Positions 52,763 to 60,802 of a DNA stretch of 64,000 nucleotides are shown piece after piece. The DNA lies in assembly GCA_965222725.1 (NCBI GenBank), contig OZ244969.1, forward strand, positions 3,410,001 through 3,474,000. The letters run 5' to 3'. The DNA is from GCA-2748575 sp965222725 (GTDB lineage: Bacteria; Pseudomonadota; Gammaproteobacteria; Pseudomonadales; Ketobacteraceae). A model generated the notes under the pieces. The model saw only the letters and a list, made by a program, of their open reading frames with translations, searched no databases and was not told where the DNA came from. The position numbers were made by a program, and so were the translations under genes. The stretch's first letter is position 1. Each line of letters begins with the position of its first letter.

Positions 52763-53245
52763 ATGAATCAGACTGCCAAACAACAGGGTGGTGATGATCC
52801 GGTCATCCAGTGGGTAACCTTCCGCCTGGCCGGAGAAACCTATGGCATTAACGTAATGCAGGTACAGGAAGTGCTTCGCTATACCGAAATTGCGCCGGTG
52901 CCAGGGGCATCCTACCACGTGCTGGGAATCATCAACCTGCGTGGCAGTGTGGTTACCATTATCGACGCTCGGTTGCGCTTTGGGCTGGCTCAGGGAGAGG
53001 TCACGGACAACACCCGGATTGTCGTCATCGAAACCGGTACTCATGTGGTGGGCATTCTGGTGGACAGCGTGGCGGAAGTGGTTTATCTGCGGCAGTCCGA
53101 GATTGATCATGCCCCCAATGTGGGTACCGACGAAAGTTCCAAATACATCCAGGGGGTCTGCAACAAGAATAATGAGCTGCTGATTCTGATTGACCTCGAC
53201 AAATTGCTGTCAGACGAGGAGTGGGCCGAGATAGAAGGCTTTTAA
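52763..53245 (+). CDS. cheW: Chemotaxis coupling protein CheW, first copy
   Basis: 160 residues, a complete CheW. Features are WVTFRLAGETYGINVMQVQE, EIAPVPGASYHVLGIINLRG, VVTIIDARLRFGL and VGILVDSVAEVVYL. It bridges chemoreceptors and CheA. A weak -24/-12-like element (TGGCAAGCTTGGGGCC, 52640-52655) lies upstream, but its -12 half departs from TTGC. A close paralogue follows at 53361. Confidence 0.95.
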   Translation: MNQTAKQQGGDDPVIQWVTFRLAGETYGINVMQVQEVLRYTEIAPVPGASYHVLGIINLRGSVVTIIDARLRFGLAQGEVTDNTRIVVIETGTHVVGILVDSVAEVVYLRQSEIDHAPNVGTDESSKYIQGVCNKNNELLILIDLDKLLSDEEWAEIEGF

Positions 53246-53280
53246 GGTGATTCGCAGTCTGGACGTAATTTAAGCAATAT

Positions 53281-53296
53281 TGGCACAGCTTGTGCA
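53281..53296 (+). promoter_or_regulatory. Sigma-54 promoter of the second cheW
   Basis: TGGCACAGCTTGTGCA has the -24 TGGCAC and -12 GC with the correct 10-base gap; only one base of the -12 TTGCA differs. It sits in the 115-base gap between the two cheW genes. A small hairpin (CGCCA/TGGCG) lies further down in the leader. Confidence 0.65.
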
Positions 53297-53360
53297 CTAT
53301 CAATAACAGGTGATGTTAATCGCCAATTGTTTGGCGAGACAGATTGCCCAGGAGTAAAGA

Positions 53361-53837
53361 ATGGCTACCAAAAACATGGCCACTGACGATTCCATTTTGC
53401 AGTGGGGCACTTTCAGGCTCGCGGAGGAGCTGTACGGTGTCAATGTGATGCAGATCCGGGAAGTGCTGCGCTATACGGAAATAACCCCGGTTCCCGGTGC
53501 ACCCTATTATGTGCTGGGCATCATTAACCTGCGGGGTAATGTGGTGACGGTGATTGATACCCGCAAACGGTTTGGCCTGCCTCCTGCACAAGTGGATAAC
53601 AACTCAAGAATTGTGATTGTTGAAGTGGACAACCAGGTGATCGGCATGCTGGTGGACAGCGTGGCTGAAGTGACATACCTGAGAGAATCGGAAATCGAAA
53701 TTACCCCCAGTGTGGGTAACGAGGAAACCTCGAAATTTATTTCCGGGGTGTGCAACAAAAACAATGAGTTGTTGATTTTAATTGAATTAGAGAGAATGAT
53801 CGGCACCAAACAGCAGGACGATGTGATCGGTTTCTGA
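53361..53837 (+). CDS. Chemotaxis coupling protein CheW, second copy
   Basis: 158 residues, similar to the first copy along the whole length (shared EVLRYTEI, PVPGA, VLGIINLRG, CNKNNELLILI). It differs in its N terminus and in parts of the receptor-facing face (RKRFGLPPAQVDNNSRIVIV). AGGAG lies 9 bases before the ATG. With its own sigma-54-type promoter it may be expressed with the class of FleQ-dependent genes, while the first copy could be transcribed from the upstream operon. Confidence 0.93.
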   Translation: MATKNMATDDSILQWGTFRLAEELYGVNVMQIREVLRYTEITPVPGAPYYVLGIINLRGNVVTVIDTRKRFGLPPAQVDNNSRIVIVEVDNQVIGMLVDSVAEVTYLRESEIEITPSVGNEETSKFISGVCNKNNELLILIELERMIGTKQQDDVIGF

Positions 53838-53873
53838 TGCAAGTGCAGATCAAGGCAAACGGCGAGGTGAACC

Positions 53874-54296
53874 ATGATGATAACAGCGATAGAGTGGGTG
53901 GCTTATTTGTCCCTTGCCGTATCGGCCTGCCTTGCCGTAGCCATGCTGATATCGCAGCGCCGCGCGGCAAAGCAACTGCAACAACAACAGGAAGCCAATG
54001 CCCGGTTGCAACAACAACTTGAAACCCTGTCGCAGCAACTGTCAGTCATGAACAAAGGTACCCTGGGAATGGGCCGTCGCCTGATGACGGCTGAAAAACG
54101 CCTTAACCAGACCATGGAACGTCAGGACAGCCTGGAAAACCGCGAATCCGAACAGGTATCTTTTCGTCAGGCTGCCCGCTTGTTTGAGCGGGGGCTGGAA
54201 ATGGACAACGTGATCGAGAAAGTGGGCATTACCCGTTCCGAAGCCAAGCTGGTGGACATGTTCCAGCAGAAGCAGATCGCAGAATTCGAGGATTAA
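53874..54296 (+). CDS. DUF2802 membrane-anchored coiled-coil protein
   Basis: 140 residues. One membrane segment (about 5-27, IEWVAYLSLAVSACLAVAML) precedes a glutamine-rich coiled coil (about 30-100, AAKQLQQQQEANARLQQQLE) and a small C-terminal domain (VSFRQAARLFERGLEMDNVI, VGITRSEAKLVDMF). It matches the DUF2802 proteins that regularly end pseudomonad motCD-parCP-cheW operons. Function is unknown. GAGG lies 8 bases before the first of two adjacent ATG codons. Confidence 0.85.
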   Translation: MMITAIEWVAYLSLAVSACLAVAMLISQRRAAKQLQQQQEANARLQQQLETLSQQLSVMNKGTLGMGRRLMTAEKRLNQTMERQDSLENRESEQVSFRQAARLFERGLEMDNVIEKVGITRSEAKLVDMFQQKQIAEFED

Positions 54297-54614
54297 TCAG
54301 CACTTAGCCGGTTTCTGACAATTGTCTGCCAAATTGCCATTTTTTCGACGCCGAAAACCCGCTTCAGATCGCGCAAGTGATTGTCTTAGTTTAATTTTTC
54401 ATACACAAATTCCCTTTCATAACCGTGAATTTTTCACTCCGGCTAACTCCTTGATACACACTGAAAAGTTCAGCAGTCACAAAAACTTATGATGCTATAA
54501 GAAGCCCCGAGGCTTTCTATTTTCTGAACTTTTTAGAGCGAAACGTTCCAAGGTTGGAAAGGGCGCCACCCTATACTGGTAATTACACGGTAGTTGGATA
54601 GTAGTGGTGTCGAT
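54297..54614. other. 318-base intergenic region with a large stem-loop
   Basis: AAAAGTTCAG (54464-54473) pairs perfectly with CTGAACTTTT (54524-54533). The 50-base interior contains a small GC hairpin (AGCC/GGCT) and T runs. This could be an elaborate terminator for the chemotaxis operon or the leader of the next gene. Downstream, TTCCA/TGGAA forms an inverted repeat near 54546-54560 and TATACT may be a -10 box. No protein-coding frame is convincing. Confidence 0.45.
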
Positions 54615-55067
54615 ATGAAGTTAGTTCAGAAGTTTTTGGCTGGAATCTGTCTGAGTGTGTTGTGTGCAGTAAGCTGGGCAGAAGCGCCTCTGATGATTGA
54701 AGGGGCAACCACGGTTGGTTTGGATAAGGCTAAAAGCTTGTACGATGAAGGCGCGGTGTTTATTGATGTACGCGATCGTCAGTCCTGGAGCCTGGGCCAT
54801 ATTGAAGGCAGCGTGAATCTGGACTTCAATCACAATGAGTTTTCAGTGTTGTATTTGTCTGAAGACCTGGACCGATCCACACCCATCGTGTTTTACACCA
54901 GTAGTTCGTTGAATATTCGTAGCGCCATGGCCAGTTTTTTTGCCAGCAACTGGGGTTACACCAACGTCTACTACTTCCGCGAAGGTTATTACACGTGGAT
55001 GGCTGCCGACATGCCGGTTACATTGAAGATGGCGGGTCGCAGCGAAACCTTACCTAGTCTGAACTAG
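54615..55067 (+). CDS. Exported rhodanese-fold protein lacking the catalytic cysteine
   Basis: 150 residues from the ATG at 54615; an in-frame TTG at 54594 has no advantage. A signal peptide ends around SWAEA (about residue 23). The rhodanese domain is clear (FIDVRDRQSWSLGHIEGSVN, then the active-site loop and NVYYFREGYYTWMAADMPV). The catalytic loop reads VFYTSSSLNIRSA: threonine 95 stands where active rhodaneses have cysteine, so sulfur transfer is unlikely. It is probably a periplasmic binding or regulatory module. It overlaps the convergent FlhB-like gene by 14 bases. Confidence 0.82.
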   Translation: MKLVQKFLAGICLSVLCAVSWAEAPLMIEGATTVGLDKAKSLYDEGAVFIDVRDRQSWSLGHIEGSVNLDFNHNEFSVLYLSEDLDRSTPIVFYTSSSLNIRSAMASFFASNWGYTNVYYFREGYYTWMAADMPVTLKMAGRSETLPSLN

Positions 55068-55461
55068 ATTCCCCGTCGGAACCGGGTTCAGTGTTATCAG
55101 GTAACTGAGAGTACGGAGAGTAAGACAGTTTTTTCGTGCCGATACTTGAATTGTTGTTCTCCTCAGTTTGTTGTTCTTTTTCGGGCGCCCAACCTTTGGG
55201 CGCCTTTCCTTTTAACATATAAACAAACGCAATAATTTCTGCGATTGTCCGGTACAGCAGTTCCGGGATCTCATCGCCCACTTCCAGCAGCGCCAGCGTT
55301 TCCACCAGTTGCTTGTTTTCATAAATGGGTACTTCGTGCTCCCGCGCAATCCGCAAAATTTCTTCCGCCAGTTCGCTGGAGGCAGACGCACTCACAAAAG
55401 GCGCCCGTTCCCCATCATAGGTGAGTGCTACGGCTTTAGTGGGCTGGTCGCTCTGACTCAT
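55054..55461 (-). CDS. FlhB C-terminal-domain paralogue (FhlB/YlqH type)
   Basis: 135 residues with no membrane segment. The first ~85 residues align with the part of FlhB after the NPTH cleavage site: KAVALTYDGERAPFVSASAS, then EEILRIAREHEVPIYENKQL, EIPELLYRTIAEIIAFVYML. The N|PTH cleavage motif itself is absent and the protein starts just beyond it. The C-terminal ~45 residues are a polar tail. In Bacillus the similar YlqH is encoded beside a FliK-like protein, as here. A role in export-specificity control is inferred. The start overlaps the stop of the upstream FliK-like gene by 4 bases. Confidence 0.85.
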   Translation of the reverse strand: MSQSDQPTKAVALTYDGERAPFVSASASSELAEEILRIAREHEVPIYENKQLVETLALLEVGDEIPELLYRTIAEIIAFVYMLKGKAPKGWAPEKEQQTEENNNSSIGTKKLSYSPYSQLPDNTEPGSDGESSSD

Positions 55462-57683
55462 GTTTCAATATCAATCAGGGTTTGTTGAATGCCGGACTGA
55501 TCCGAGGGCGGCGTTCCGTTAATGCACTGGATGTCTTTCACGTTCACACCCAGGTTGCTGAGGTTTTTTTTCAGGCTGTCCACATGGGACTGGGATGCTG
55601 CCACAGTCTCCTTGTCTTCCGCCCAGAAGGTGACACTGGCGCTGACACCGATCAGGGTAATCTGGCAATACATGGGCCCCAGTCCTTCCAGATCAAATCC
55701 CATATGTACCACCCATTTTTTTTCTTTGGCGGCGCCGTTTTCTTTACCCTGTTCATGGGCGTCTTCATCATAAATACGGAACTGAAACAGCGACAGGTCC
55801 AGCCCCTGCAATATGGGCAATTCAAAACTCAGCATGGTTTGTTGCGGGCCGGCTTCGGGCCGGGACCGGTCGGTAACGCTGGCAAGCTGGTGCAGGTTAA
55901 GCCGGGAAGTGGCTTCGCGAGTGTGTTTAATCAGCACACTGATCAGGGCGTCCGCCAGGGATTCGCTGGCAGCAAGATTCGGGCGGATCATTTGCGGTTG
56001 CACATGGAATTTTCCTGGCAGGGGTGGTTGGGCCCAGTCCATGCCCGGCTGTCTGGGTTTGCTACCCTCGTCAGCGGCTTCGTCCTGATATAACGCCGGG
56101 CTGCTGCTGGCAGCGCCGGAAGGTAACGGTCGCTGGTATACCGGGCTGTCCCGGCGGCTTTCCGCAGCAGCCCGGGCAGCCTGTTCTGCGGCGGCGGTCA
56201 GGGAGCCTTTGTCCGATTTAGTTCGCCCCGGATCCAGCAAAACTTTATCCAGGTTTTTATCCAGTGCTTTTGTACCGGCCTCAGCAGGTGAGCTTTTCGG
56301 CTGGCCGGCATCTGCAGGCCGGCCGGTGATAGTGTCTTTCGGGCTGCCTTCTGATGTTGCCCGGGTTCCGGTTTTATCGCCGGCGGCCGCCTGACTGGCG
56401 TCTTTCTGCAGTTGTTTCAGTTGGGATTCCAGTTGCAGCAGATTGTATTTCAGGTCCCGGGCCAGTCCGGCTTCCAGTGCGGTATTGCTGGTATTCCCCT
56501 GGCGGGGCATTGGGCCATCGTTCAGGCTGCTGGTCAGGGAGCGAATCTGCTGCCGTATCTGCTGGATCAGCTCGGCCGGTTTGCCACTGGCAGCGGAGCC
56601 AGCCGAGCTTTTGGCCGACCGATTGGCCGAACCGCTGAGCAGTTGACCGGCGCCAATGGAGGAAGCCTTATCCCCTGACTGGCGCTGATTACCCGCAGGG
56701 GGCTGTGCAAAGCGCTCCGGCTTGGCGAGCTGGGATTCGTAAAAAATACCGCTGTTTCTGACCGCCTGCTTCAGGCCCTCGGCACTGGCAATTTCCCGTT
56801 CGGTGGGCAAAGTGGCAATAAAACGGCTGACCAGTTGCTCCAGTTGCTGTGTCAGCTGGGTCTGGCGGGCGGGGGCAATGCCGGGGAAGCTGATCTTGCC
56901 CGGCGCGGCGCTGCTCTGGGGTGTGTTTCCCCGTAGCGCCGCATTGGGGTTTTGTGCCTCTGCCGGTTGGGGGCTGGCTTTAATCGGCGGCGACTGGGGA
57001 TTGAGCAGGCGCCCGTCAGCTGTAGTTGTTGCTGGTGGTTTTGCACCGCTGCTGTCAGTGAGCGGCAGCTGCTGCCGCAGGGTTTGCATCAGCGCCATCA
57101 GCTTGCCCAGTAGTTGGGTGTAGCTGTTCTGCAGATTGATTTCCTGACGAATCAGCGGTTGGGCAGACAGTTGCATCGGTGGCGGGGCCACTTTCAGCAA
57201 CTTCAGGCTGCCGTCATTCAGCTGTACATCCAGCAATTGGCCGGTACGCAGCGGGGCGGTGGTTTCCACGCGAATCGCAACCGGCCGGCCTTCCAGAATC
57301 TGGCGGGTGAGGCGGGCATCAATGTCTGCCTGAGGTGGCTGGGCGCTGCTGGACTGTGGCGCACTTAACTGGCGGTTGCCGGGATTGAGCTGCACTACGG
57401 CATCGTAAACCGGCTTGCTGTACTGGCCGCTGGCCTGGCGGGCCTGCACGATTGCCTGGGCCTTGTCCTGCACCCTTTCCCGAACCTCGGCCACAATGGC
57501 TTTGATGACAGCAGATTCAGTCTGGCTGCGGGGTGGCGAATCTGTTGCCCCTTGTACCTTGCCGGCAGCGCCTGAAGTGTCTTTACCCGACACAGTTGTA
57601 CCTGACACAGCCGCGCTGCCGGATTTAACCGCCGGGGATTTGCTGCCGGAGCCGGATTGATCCGGCGGGATATTGATAGCCAT
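55458..57683 (-). CDS. Second FliK-like hook-length-control domain protein
   Basis: 741 residues from the ATG at 57683 (GGGG about 5 bases before it; an in-frame start at 57788 would add an atypical polar leader). Most of the protein is disordered, rich in Ser, Ala, Gln and Pro. A short domain at about 130-190 (VDAVVQLNPGNRQ-like region through LLDVQLNDGSLKLLKV) precedes it. The C-terminal ~150 residues (SFELPILQGLDLSLFQFRIY, KWVVHMGFDLEGLGPMYCQI and VTFWAEDKETV) resemble the FliK/Flg_hook switch domain. It is distinct from FliK at 30341 and in operon with the FlhB-C paralogue. An exact 11-base direct repeat sits before the start (57688-57709). Confidence 0.78.
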   Translation of the reverse strand: MAINIPPDQSGSGSKSPAVKSGSAAVSGTTVSGKDTSGAAGKVQGATDSPPRSQTESAVIKAIVAEVRERVQDKAQAIVQARQASGQYSKPVYDAVVQLNPGNRQLSAPQSSSAQPPQADIDARLTRQILEGRPVAIRVETTAPLRTGQLLDVQLNDGSLKLLKVAPPPMQLSAQPLIRQEINLQNSYTQLLGKLMALMQTLRQQLPLTDSSGAKPPATTTADGRLLNPQSPPIKASPQPAEAQNPNAALRGNTPQSSAAPGKISFPGIAPARQTQLTQQLEQLVSRFIATLPTEREIASAEGLKQAVRNSGIFYESQLAKPERFAQPPAGNQRQSGDKASSIGAGQLLSGSANRSAKSSAGSAASGKPAELIQQIRQQIRSLTSSLNDGPMPRQGNTSNTALEAGLARDLKYNLLQLESQLKQLQKDASQAAAGDKTGTRATSEGSPKDTITGRPADAGQPKSSPAEAGTKALDKNLDKVLLDPGRTKSDKGSLTAAAEQAARAAAESRRDSPVYQRPLPSGAASSSPALYQDEAADEGSKPRQPGMDWAQPPLPGKFHVQPQMIRPNLAASESLADALISVLIKHTREATSRLNLHQLASVTDRSRPEAGPQQTMLSFELPILQGLDLSLFQFRIYDEDAHEQGKENGAAKEKKWVVHMGFDLEGLGPMYCQITLIGVSASVTFWAEDKETVAASQSHVDSLKKNLSNLGVNVKDIQCINGTPPSDQSGIQQTLIDIET

Positions 57684-57765
57684 AGCCCCAGTATAGCTCC
57701 AGTATAGCTGCCGCATCAGCGGAACCGCCCGGGAATCAGAGGGTTTTACCGGGCATTCAATGGGG

Positions 57766-58542
57766 TTATTTGAAGAGCGCCGCCACACACACCAGCAGCG
57801 ACATACCCAGCAGAATCCATTTCAGGGTGTTCTGCTGAGCGCTGACGGCAAAGCGCACACTCAGTTGCACGCCAATAATGGTGGCCACACCCATAATCAG
57901 GCCCGGTATCCACAGCACCTGATCCCGCACCACAAACACCGCCAGGGCCACGGTACCGAACACCAGCGTACACACCATTTTCAGGGCATTGGCCCTTACC
58001 AGGTCATAGCGCAGCGCCCCGGCAAGGGCGGCAATCAGAATAAAACCCACGCCGGCCTGCACAAAGCCGCCATACAGGCCCGCCACAAACAGCCAGATCA
58101 CCCCGGCCGGGCTTTCCTTCAGGGACAGGGGCGTTTCGCCATCCGCAGGAATACTGTTGGGTTTCAGTACTATCACCAGGGTCATGGTGATCATGGTAAA
58201 AATCAGTACCGGCTTGAGAATATCCACCGGCAGGTAAGACGCCACCAGCGATCCCACCAACGAACCGATCACCGTGGGCACCAGAATGGGCACAATGGCC
58301 TGGGTTTCCAGCTTGCCGTGGCGCTTGAATCCACGTACCGCCGCCACCGATTGCAGGAATACCCCAACGCGGTTGGTGCCGTTTGCCACATCCGCGGGCA
58401 TACCCAGCAGCATCAGGGCGGGCAGGGTGAAGATGGAACCTCCGCCTGCCAGGGTATTTACAAAGCCGGCAATAATGCCGGATACAATCAGGGCAATCAG
58501 CTCAAGCCAGCCCAGCTGCAGGGATCCGATTTCCAGAAGCAC
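57766..58542 (-). CDS. TauE/SafE-family membrane exporter
   Basis: 258 residues, hydrophobic, with about eight membrane segments in two similar halves. The first half includes LIVSGIIAGFVNTLAGGGSI and ALMLLGMPADVANGTNRVGV, the standard TauE motif GxxAGxxNxxAGGGS. The second includes FVAGLYGGFVQAGVGFILIA. The family moves organosulfur or other small anions (sulfite, sulfoacetate and similar); the substrate is not deducible. It is divergent from ccmA, with no obvious functional link. Confidence 0.9.
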   Translation of the reverse strand: MLLEIGSLQLGWLELIALIVSGIIAGFVNTLAGGGSIFTLPALMLLGMPADVANGTNRVGVFLQSVAAVRGFKRHGKLETQAIVPILVPTVIGSLVGSLVASYLPVDILKPVLIFTMITMTLVIVLKPNSIPADGETPLSLKESPAGVIWLFVAGLYGGFVQAGVGFILIAALAGALRYDLVRANALKMVCTLVFGTVALAVFVVRDQVLWIPGLIMGVATIIGVQLSVRFAVSAQQNTLKWILLGMSLLVCVAALFK

Positions 58543-58649
58543 TTCTTATTCTCTCTATAGCGAGCAAACAACAGCCAAGCATCTTAAATCAATTTGGATT
58601 ATAATGCCGCGCTGAATTCAATGGCTTATCCAGGGGAGAACTGCAACCG

Positions 58650-59339
58650 GTGTCAGAATCCACGCCAGCTCTGCTTCGTGCTGAAAAGCTCTTTTGTGAG
58701 CGGGATGACCGGATACTGTTCCAGAACCTGTCGTTCTCTCTGGGCCAGGGGCAGATCCTCCAGATCGAAGGCCCCAACGGCAGTGGCAAAACCACCCTGA
58801 TCCGCATTCTCTGCGGCCTTTCCCAGGATTTTGAAGGCGACCTTTACTGGCAGGAAACACCTCTGGCGCAGGTGGTTACTGCCTTTCGCCAGTCCAGCGT
58901 GTACTTTGGCCATAACACCGGCGTCAAACTGGCCCTGACGGCGCAGGAAAACCTGAACTGGATGGCCCAGATCAAGGGGATTACCTGGCCGGCAGCTGAA
59001 CTGGCCACTCGTATCGATAGCGCACTGGAGCAGGTAGGCCTGCGCGGTTTCGAGGATGTGCCCCTGTATACCCTGTCCGCCGGGCAAAAGCGCCGGGTGG
59101 CTCTGGCAGCGCTGCTGCTGAAACCCATTCCCCTCTGGATTCTGGATGAGCCTTTTACTGCCATCGATCGCCATGGCGTTCAGGAACTGGAATCCCTGAT
59201 GGTGAATCACGCCCTGCAGGGCGGCAGCGTCATTCTCACCACTCACCATGAACTTTCCATTGATCCGGAAAAGCTGCAAAAGCTGACCTTGGGTGGTGCG
59301 CCAGCCAACAGTCTGAGCGGGGAGGCCGCCAGTGTCTGA
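58650..59339 (+). CDS. ccmA: Cytochrome c maturation ABC ATPase CcmA
   Basis: 229 residues, starting with GTG at 58650 after GGGGAG. Walker A GPNGSGKTT, signature LSAGQKRRVALAALLL and Walker B LWILDEPFTAID are all present, and the length fits CcmA. With CcmB and CcmC it releases heme-loaded CcmE. A TATAAT box lies about 50 bases upstream without a good -35. The stop overlaps the ccmB start. Confidence 0.94.
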   Translation: MSESTPALLRAEKLFCERDDRILFQNLSFSLGQGQILQIEGPNGSGKTTLIRILCGLSQDFEGDLYWQETPLAQVVTAFRQSSVYFGHNTGVKLALTAQENLNWMAQIKGITWPAAELATRIDSALEQVGLRGFEDVPLYTLSAGQKRRVALAALLLKPIPLWILDEPFTAIDRHGVQELESLMVNHALQGGSVILTTHHELSIDPEKLQKLTLGGAPANSLSGEAASV

Positions 59340-60045
59340 GCCTCGGTTTAGCCTGGAAACCGATCCGCCGCCATTGCGACAGGGCTTTCTGGCGTTGTTC
59401 AGGCGGGATCTGGTACTGGCTTTCCGCCAGCGGGGCGATATGGTGAACCCCCTGTTCTTTTTTGTGATGGTGATCAGCCTGTTTCCCCTGGGGGTAGGGC
59501 CCGAGGCAGGGCAGCTGCAGAAAATGGCGCCGGGCATTCTCTGGATTGCGGCATTGCTGTCCACGCTATTGGCGGTGGATTCCCTGTTCCGGCAGGATTT
59601 TGATGATGGCGCTCTGGAGCTGCTGTTGATGAGCCCCCATCCGCTGTTTTTGCTGGTGCTGGCCAAGGTTATGGCCCACTGGTGTGTGACTTCACTGCCT
59701 CTGATTATTGCGTCTCCTTTTCTGGGAGCCATGCTGTTTCTGGAAGGGGACACTCTCTGGGTGGTGATGCTTACCCTGCTGCTGGGGACGCCTGTTCTGA
59801 GCATGATCAGCGCCATCGGTGCCGCGCTTACCGTGGGCCTGCGCAAGGGCGGCGTTTTAATTGCCATTATTGCCTTACCCCTGTATGTTCCTGTGCTGAT
59901 TTTCGGCACCAGCGCCATCCAGGCCGCCGCCACGGCTTTGCCCTTTACCGGGCAGCTGGCCTACCTGGGAGCGCTGCTGGCCCTGGCCATAACATTTGCG
60001 CCTTTTGCCATTGCGGCGGGGTTGCGTGTCAGTGTGAGTGGATAA
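59332..60045 (+). CDS. ccmB: Cytochrome c maturation membrane protein CcmB
   Basis: 237 residues, starting with GTG inside the end of ccmA (8-base overlap). Six membrane segments. The family N terminus is seen (ALFRRDLVLAFRQRGDMVNP), followed by LFFFVMVISLFPLGVGP and later VPVLIFGTSA. It is the permease-like partner of CcmA. Confidence 0.94.
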   Translation: MSEPRFSLETDPPPLRQGFLALFRRDLVLAFRQRGDMVNPLFFFVMVISLFPLGVGPEAGQLQKMAPGILWIAALLSTLLAVDSLFRQDFDDGALELLLMSPHPLFLLVLAKVMAHWCVTSLPLIIASPFLGAMLFLEGDTLWVVMLTLLLGTPVLSMISAIGAALTVGLRKGGVLIAIIALPLYVPVLIFGTSAIQAAATALPFTGQLAYLGALLALAITFAPFAIAAGLRVSVSG

Positions 60046-60049
60046 CATC

Positions 60050-60802
60050 ATGAGCCTGTGGGACTCGATAACCCGTCTCTATCACAAATTTGGTTCGCCC
60101 AAATACTTTTATGAGCTCAGTGGCAAGCTGGTTCCCTGGTTTGTGGGCCTGACGCTGCTGACCTTGCTGCCGGGTATTATCTGGGGCCTGGGTTTTGCCC
60201 CCATGGATGAAGAGCAGGGCCACAGTTACCGGATCATCTTTATTCATGTGCCGGCCGCCGGTGTTGCCATGGGGGGCTATATCATGATGGCACTGGCCGC
60301 AGCGGTGGGGCTGATCTGGAAGATGAAAATGGCCGATATGGTGGCCAAGTCCATTGCGCCCATCGGTGCGTCCTTTACCTTTCTTTGCCTGGTCACCGGC
60401 TCGGTGTGGGGTAAGCCTACCTGGGGTACCTGGTGGGTGTGGGATGCACGGCTCACCTCCATGCTGGTGCTGTTTTTCCTGTATATCGGCTTTATCGCTT
60501 TGCAGAATGCCATTGAAAACCCCACATCGGCCGCCAAAGCCAGCGGTATTCTGGCCATCGTGGGGGTGGTGAATCTGCCTATCATCAAATACTCGGTGAA
60601 CTGGTGGAATACACTGCATCAACCTGCCACCATCAAAATCACCGAATCATCCACTATTGATGCCAGCATGTTGTATCCGTTATTGCTGTCCATGGCAGGC
60701 TTCTACTGTTTCTTCGGGTTGCTGGTATTGCTGGCCACCCGCAACGAGGTACTGCTGCGGGAACAACGCAGCCGCTGGGTACAGCAGGAGGTCGCCGGTT
60801 AA
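60050..60802 (+). CDS. ccmC: Heme-handling protein CcmC
   Basis: 250 residues from the ATG at 60050, with a GTG at 60038 as alternative. Six membrane segments. The tryptophan-rich periplasmic motif (WGKPTWGTWWVWDARLTSML) binds heme, and conserved histidines lie in FIHVPAAG and near NWWNTLHQP. It loads heme onto CcmE. The stop overlaps ccmD by one base. Confidence 0.96.
   Translation: MSLWDSITRLYHKFGSPKYFYELSGKLVPWFVGLTLLTLLPGIIWGLGFAPMDEEQGHSYRIIFIHVPAAGVAMGGYIMMALAAAVGLIWKMKMADMVAKSIAPIGASFTFLCLVTGSVWGKPTWGTWWVWDARLTSMLVLFFLYIGFIALQNAIENPTSAAKASGILAIVGVVNLPIIKYSVNWWNTLHQPATIKITESSTIDASMLYPLLLSMAGFYCFFGLLVLLATRNEVLLREQRSRWVQQEVAG

Noticed and set aside
57760..58560. 266-codon plus-strand frame rich in His, Gln and Gly
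   Set aside because: It is the antisense of the TauE-family gene; the His/Gln richness is what antisense of hydrophobic codons produces.
58653..59933. 426-codon open frame on the minus strand
   Set aside because: It lies wholly opposite ccmA and ccmB, whose motifs are unmistakable, and its translation is low-complexity Ser/Arg/Pro-rich sequence with no motif.
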